A stretch of 64,000 bases of DNA from Brachycybe producta (taxonomy: Eukaryota > Arthropoda > Diplopoda > Playtdesmida > Andrognathidae): NCBI GenBank assembly GCA_036925085.1, contig JAUPFP010000012.1, positions 3,206,460-3,270,459 on the forward strand, in the 5' to 3' direction. Positions 59,327 through 64,000 of the stretch are shown one piece after another. Positions within the stretch are counted from its first letter, which is position 1. Every line of letters begins with the position of its first letter. Position numbers and translations under genes: made by a program. The notes under the pieces are model-generated. The model was not told the DNA's origin, did not search any database, and worked only from the letters and a program-made list of their open reading frames with translations.

Positions 59327-60740
59327 GGCGCAATGAAAGAATGAACAGCTAGTTTTTGGGAGTGGGTGGCAGACCCAAAATGAACTGTCCAAAAAGGTGT
59401 TTAGGTAGTGTGTTACCTATTGGGGGGGGTAAAGGAAAAAAATCTGTTGATTGCTCAGTGGGTGTAAAAAGGGGGAAAAACTGGTCCTAAAATGAACATT
59501 GATGAAGGCCCTTGGAGTTTAGTTGTGTCAAATTAAATCTGGAAAAAAACACACTGAAAATAAATGAAAAGCAAAATCTATTGGTGAAACTTTTTAATCA
59601 AAATTCTGTTTTAAATAAACTTGTTTTGAGATTTTTCATTAGCAAATTTTTAGATGTTTTTGTGGTTTTTTGTTTTGTGTTTTTGGCCTTTTTTTTGGTG
59701 TTTATGATGGTTTTTCGCGATTTTGTTATTTTTTGTTGATTCAGAAAAAATTTAGTGATTTTTTGTGGTTTTTAATTTTACATTTCAACTCTGTAGGGTG
59801 AGATCGATGTTAATTTTTCACTTTTACGCACTTATTACAAAGGAGAAAAACTTTTTACCACCAAAAAACCCTTGTGATCAGTGAGCACAGGTTTATTTTA
59901 TTTTATGAACAAAAGAAAAAAATATTTTGCTAAATTTTTAATTTAAAAAGTACAAATGTGAAACAATGTTTCAGAAACTAGAAGAGTAATTGGATCTCTT
60001 AAGATGGTTTATGAACAGCTGATTTTCCAAGGAGAGAAACTTGAATGTTTTTTAAAAACTAGAAGAGTAACTGGATCTCTTAAGATGGTTTATGATTCTG
60101 GTAAATTGTTTCACATTTGTACTTTTTAAATTAAAAATTTAGCAAAATATTTTTTTCTTTTGTCCATAAAATAAAATAAACCTGTGCTCACAGATCACAA
60201 GGGTTTTTTGGTGGTAAAAAGTTTTTCTCCTTTCTAATAAGTGCATAAAAGTGAAAAATTAACATCAATCTCACACCCTACAGAGTTGAAATGTAAAATT
60301 AACAACAACAAAAAATCACTAATTTTTTTCTGAATCAACAACAAATAACAAAATCGTGAAAAACCATCAAAAACACCAAAAAAAAATGGCCAAAAACACA
60401 AAACAAAAAACCACAAAAACATCTAAAAATTTGCTTATGAAAAATCTCAAAACAAGTTTATTTAAAACAGAATTTTGATTAAAAAGTTTCACCAATAGAT
60501 TTTGCTTTTCATTTATTTTAAGTGTTTTTCCACATTTAATTTGACGCAACTAAACTCCAAGGGCCATCATCAATGTTCATTTTAGGACCAGTTTTCCCCC
60601 TTTTTACAACCACTGAGCAATTAACAGAATTTTTTCTTTACCTCAATGGGTAACATACTACCCTAAACACCTTTTTGGATAGTTCATTTTGGGTCTGCCA
60701 CCCACTCCCAAAAACTAGCTGTTCATTCTTTCGTTGCGCC
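59327..60740. mobile_element. 1.4-kb palindromic foldback element
   Basis: The ends GGCGCAATGAAAGAATGAAC and GTTCATTCTTTCGTTGCGCC mirror each other, as do almost all sequences inward. The centre (59985-60110) carries a direct repeat (CTAGAAGAGTAATTGGATCT). The mirrored open frames at 59512-59739 and 60367-60549 have no homology and are not called genes. Confidence 0.85.
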
Positions 60741-61487
60741 GAGTATAAAATAAGTGGCTAACCTTCTAACACAGGTGGGAAGTCTCAAAAGTAACGGTCG
60801 CTTGCTTAGGCTTCTATGAGCGACTGTTTCACTGTGTTCAAAATAGGGGCTTAAGCAGTTGACAAATAAGTAGATTAAACATATGAAAGAACGATTCAAC
60901 TTTTACCAGCCCCCAAACAAAGCATCCCAACAAAACCTACATTCTGGAGGCTATAATAAAAGGTCCATTAGAACCACTCATGCACAACAAGCATTCACCA
61001 ACCGCCGCTCTGTCTCAATCCATGTCTCCTGTTTAGGGCTTAGCGACGAGTCCATTTTTCCATGCTCTAGCCTCTTAAGAACATTCTTCCTGTGAAAAAT
61101 TTCATGATGCCTAGTCAGCCGTAAGGATAATACGGCCCTAGATTCAAGGATTCTAATGGCCCATCCATAGTGTTTACCAACCTCCAAATAGTTTTATTTT
61201 TTGACCTACACAAAAAATACACCAGGTTAAAAAGATGTCGAACAGGGAATCCCAATAATTTAGGGACCCTGGCTAAGTGCTCCATTGCTCTAATATAAAA
61301 ATCCGACCAAGGCACACCACGATATAGAAATAAAGGGGCTCTTATAACCTGTGTTTGTGAGTTACCTTTTTGTATAGCCTCTCATCAAGATTCTTTTCAT
61401 GCCGTTTTACTTTTATTACAGTACCTAACCTTTTTTTTTACTTCTCGTTATATATAAAAGTGGCTCACACATACGTGAACTGCGTTA
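60741..61487. other. no gene seen
   Basis: On the minus strand a frame (60978-61315) has LRLTRHHEIFHRKNVLKRLE-like wording that faintly recalls LINE or reverse-transcriptase text, but it is too weak to call. Confidence 0.35.
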
Positions 61488-62178
61488 AGAGGCTACGTCA
61501 CAAAATTACTTCGAAAAATCTCCGCAAAGATCGCTAGCATTATTTTTCTATTGAGCCCATAGACCCAATGTTAAAAAAAGTGTTAAATACATAGTCGTGG
61601 CAGGCAATATATTTATTTTTCATATTTAAAGTTGTCCAATATTATGTTTTTAAAGTGCAATGTGCACCTTAAATATATGCTGATTGATTGATATAATGAC
61701 AAAAAATTGGTAAGTGCGGTTACATTTTTAAGGGCATGTATTAAGGTATGTTAAAGGGCAATTAAGATTCTCATTTTTATTTTTTTAGTTTTTAATTAAC
61801 ACTCTTAAAAATAATGACTAATCAAGTTTCCTTGCCAGTATTCACACCTGTAGGAACCAGTATGAATCCTTGTAGAAACCAGTAGGAACCAGTATGAATC
61901 CTTGTAGAAACCAGTAGAACCAGTATGAATCCTTGTAGAAACCAGTAGGAACCAGTATGAATCCTTGTAGAAACCAGTATGAATTTTTGCTGGTCCCGTA
62001 TGAATTCTCATGAGGGTTTTATAATAGTCCCAATATTAATCCAGTAGGAAAAATGTACGGGTCCAGTATGAATTCTCATGATGTTTTTATACTGGTTCCA
62101 TTATCAAACCAGTAGGAAAAATCATACTGGTCCAGTATAAAATTTCTGACTGGGAATTTTGTGATGTTGCCTCTTAAA
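61488..62178. mobile_element. foldback MITE family 1, centre replaced
   Basis: The left half (61488-61735) is typical. The right half is reduced to TTTTGTGATGTTGCCTCTTAA. Between them lies a minisatellite region. Confidence 0.75.
61846..61985. repeat. minisatellite, 32-bp period
   Basis: Units of AACCAGTATGAATCCTTGTA plus GAAACCAGTAGG, about four copies, followed by looser AATTCTCATGA and CCAGTAGGAAAAAT repeats to 62150. Confidence 0.85.
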
Positions 62179-62444
62179 GGCCAAAGTGTATTGTAGTTTC
62201 AATGTGTACCAAATGATATTAAGTCTAGAACATGACATGTTTCTTAAACAAATAATCTGCACCTGGCATAAAACAATGAACTACCGTATACGAACTGTAG
62301 GGATTAGGAGGTGTACCGGGTACTCTGCACATAATCCAGGTGGACCTATGATACAGACTCGGATGTCAATAGCAAAAAAGCTTTACTAGGGATGATTACA
62401 GATGCGGCAACAAAAGTAAGTTTTTCTGTTTCTGTAGTATCAGA

Positions 62445-62645
62445 ACCCCTAAACATATAAATTTGGCAGCCAGGAAAGCAGGCTTTATTGCATAAGACTT
62501 TTTTTCAAAGAATAAATTAACCCACGTGGGTAATTATGGTAAAGGTGACCTTTGATCTCACAATTTACATTGGTAGCAAGATTGGTTATGTCTCTGGCAG
62601 AGAAGTGCCAGGTCTTTGGTTCAATTCCTGGCTGGAGTTTTAGTG
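62445..62645 (+). repeat. candidate tRNA-derived SINE, copy 2
   Basis: The partner of 11815-12003. GGTAGCAAGATTGG (A-box-like) and GGTTCAATTCC (B-box-like) are 41 bases apart; CTCTGGCAGAG lies between. Confidence 0.55.
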
Positions 62646-63150
62646 TATTAATTTTTTCAACGCAAGGCAAGATAAATACCAGGTTCAATCAAGTATTTAC
62701 TCGAAATGAATACCGCGAAGGTAAGTTAAAAGGAATGTAAGTTAAAATATGGTTTTCTTATGAAAATTTAATTAAAATAATTTTTTTGAATTTTTAAACA
62801 ACTCAAATTTTTTTTTGTGGAACCCTTGATGCATCTCGCAGAACCCAATTAAGGGTTCCAAGGAACACAGTTTGAAGACCACTGCTATAGAGGATGCTGC
62901 CACGCCTGTAGGGCTGCAGGGCACGCCTCTGGGCTGCTCAGGTTTCTACCACACATACACTTATTTTATATATAGCGTACTTTTTTCATGACAGCTTCAT
63001 CGAATTTGAAACTAAAGTACTGCCTCAGAGCCTAATTTACATTATTATAATAAATAAATAAAAAAGAACTAGCCATGGTGACACACACCTTTCAGAAATC
63101 TGATTTTTGTCCAATAGAAACAATGGCAAAAAAAAGGTCTAAAATAGTGG
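62646..63150. other. no gene seen
   Basis: AT-rich sequence without recognisable features. Confidence 0.45.
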
Positions 63151-63335
63151 AGTTTTGGAAGTTGTTGTAGAGTTTGGGAAGTTGTTGTGAAGTTTGGAAA
63201 TTGTTGTAGAGTTTTGGAAGTTGTCGTAGAGTTTTGAAAGTTGTCGTAGAGTTTTGAAAGTTGTCGTGGAGTATTGGGTGTTGTCGTGGAGTATTGGGTG
63301 TTGTCGTGGAGTATTGGGTGTTGTCGTGTGTTTGT
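63151..63335. repeat. minisatellite, 20-bp period
   Basis: About nine units of GTTGTCGTGGAGTATTGGGT and older variants with AGAGTTTTGGAAGTTGT. Confidence 0.9.
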
Positions 63336-63417
63336 ATTTAGGGATTGCACCTCTTGGCCACCGTAAAAATGTGACCAAAAGCGAATAACAAACCAGATGT
63401 TATAAACGCACTAGGCT

Positions 63418-63513
63418 TGCCACCCGTCCTCCTTTGTGGAGGACAAGTCGGAAGACATTAGGACATTTCTTCCGAATGGAGGACTGTCCTCCACAAAAGA
63501 GGACGGGTGGCAA
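63418..63513. repeat. hairpin with GCCACCCGTCCTCC arms
   Basis: TGCCACCCGTCCTCC and GAGGACGGGTGGCA frame a further GTGGAGGAC / GTCCTCCAC pair. Confidence 0.8.
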
Positions 63514-63715
63514 CAGGCAATTAGAAAACGGGATGAACAGAAGTTGGCTCCGCCCTTTTTATGATGAAAACTTCTAATTGGTTGGTTATGTAGTCTGACG
63601 TCACATATGCTCCGCCCTTTTCAACGTCGAACTACACAACAAACCAACTAGAAGTTGCCGTTCGTCATAAAAAGGGCGGAGCCAACTTCTGTTCATCCCG
63701 TTTTCTAATTGCCTG
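63514..63715. mobile_element. MITE with CAGGCAATTAG ends and direct flanking repeat
   Basis: CAGGCAATTAGAAAACGGGA and TCCCGTTTTCTAATTGCCTG are perfect inverted ends. CGGGTGGCAA flanks it at 63504-63513 and 63717-63726, a probable 9-10 bp target duplication. Confidence 0.85.
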
Positions 63716-63726
63716 TCGGGTGGCAA

Positions 63727-64000
63727 TCCTAAAACGCGCCCTTTTAAAGTTCAAAGGGCTGTTTCAAATAAACACGTTTTCTTATTTTTTTATTGTATGA
63801 AAAATCATCTATTGATTGGACAGTTTCTTATGCTGTGACGTGGCTTTTAAGATGGCGATTTGCCAGACTTAACTTCTCGATGAACTTCGTAATCTGTGCT
63901 TGGCAACTACAACTGATATGATCAATTAGCAAAGATTGTTGGTGCAACAACAACATTATTTTGCTGTTATTATTGTAAGGCCAGTTCCACACGATGTGTG
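63727..64000. other. no feature seen
   Basis: The last 274 bases show no recognisable element or exon. Confidence 0.45.

Noticed and set aside
59512..60549. Two near-identical frames with a Phe/Val-rich end
   Set aside because: They are mirror copies in the arms of the 1.4-kb palindrome, without homology.
62530..62640. Functional tRNA gene
   Set aside because: Only A/B-box-like words; no complete cloverleaf could be folded by eye, and a second diverged copy fits a SINE better.

Overview
The window is nuclear DNA of an animal: an AT-rich stretch with GT-AG introns, interspersed DNA transposons, LINE pieces, solo LTRs and long (TA)n tracts. No species can be named from the sequence. The repeat mix and the compact but intron-rich gene suggest an invertebrate metazoan; this is inference. 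No tRNA, rRNA, CRISPR array or prokaryotic operon was seen.

Host gene. One host gene can be supported: a DPP4-like (S9B family) type II membrane serine peptidase on the + strand, from 21976 to 56840. Seventeen consecutive in-frame coding exons plus one alternative exon were placed by hand, all with GT-AG borders and compatible phases. They give about 731 residues: most of the eight-bladed propeller and the whole alpha/beta-hydrolase domain. Ser (GWSYGG), Asp (HGTADD) and His (DENHA) are all present, as are the YEEE substrate-anchoring motif and the oxyanion Tyr (VYGGPG), so it looks like an active exopeptidase and not a DPP6/DPP10-type pseudo-enzyme. About 60 N-terminal residues (cytoplasmic tail, membrane anchor, first strands) were not found and probably lie upstream. 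The most interesting point is a pair of exons, 26589-26698 and 38172-38272, that encode the same propeller segment with different sequences. They have identical phases and near-identical donors, and using both would break the frame. They look like mutually exclusive alternative exons 11.5 kb apart.

Layout. 1-21975 is repeats: a foldback MITE family starting TTAAGAGGCTACATC, hAT MITEs with perfect 8-bp target duplications, Helitron-like elements, a CAGC-rich foldback, a TIR element with a decayed unknown ORF, a hAT relic, (TA)n arrays and a LINE tail. 21976-26698 holds exons 1-6A, with MITEs and a solo LTR in the introns. 26699-38171 is the long intron between the alternative exons; it carries a 30-bp alternating purine/pyrimidine minisatellite, a GC-rich decayed Ty3/gypsy element with an unusually long post-integrase ORF block, and an RTE-like LINE tail. 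38172-41659 holds exons 6B-9. 41660-52453 is a 10.8-kb intron with solo LTRs, a CR1-like LINE keeping its esterase and endonuclease ORFs but no reverse transcriptase, tandem Helitron-like copies, and an uninterrupted 774-codon hAT-like transposase ORF inside a long-TIR element. 52454-57300 holds exons 10-17 and the poly(A) signal. 57300-64000 is repeats again, including a 1.4-kb palindrome.

Nearly every long intron of the gene contains a copy of the same self-complementary MITE, several within about 150 bp of an exon. This may matter for splicing or circular RNA formation, but that is inference.
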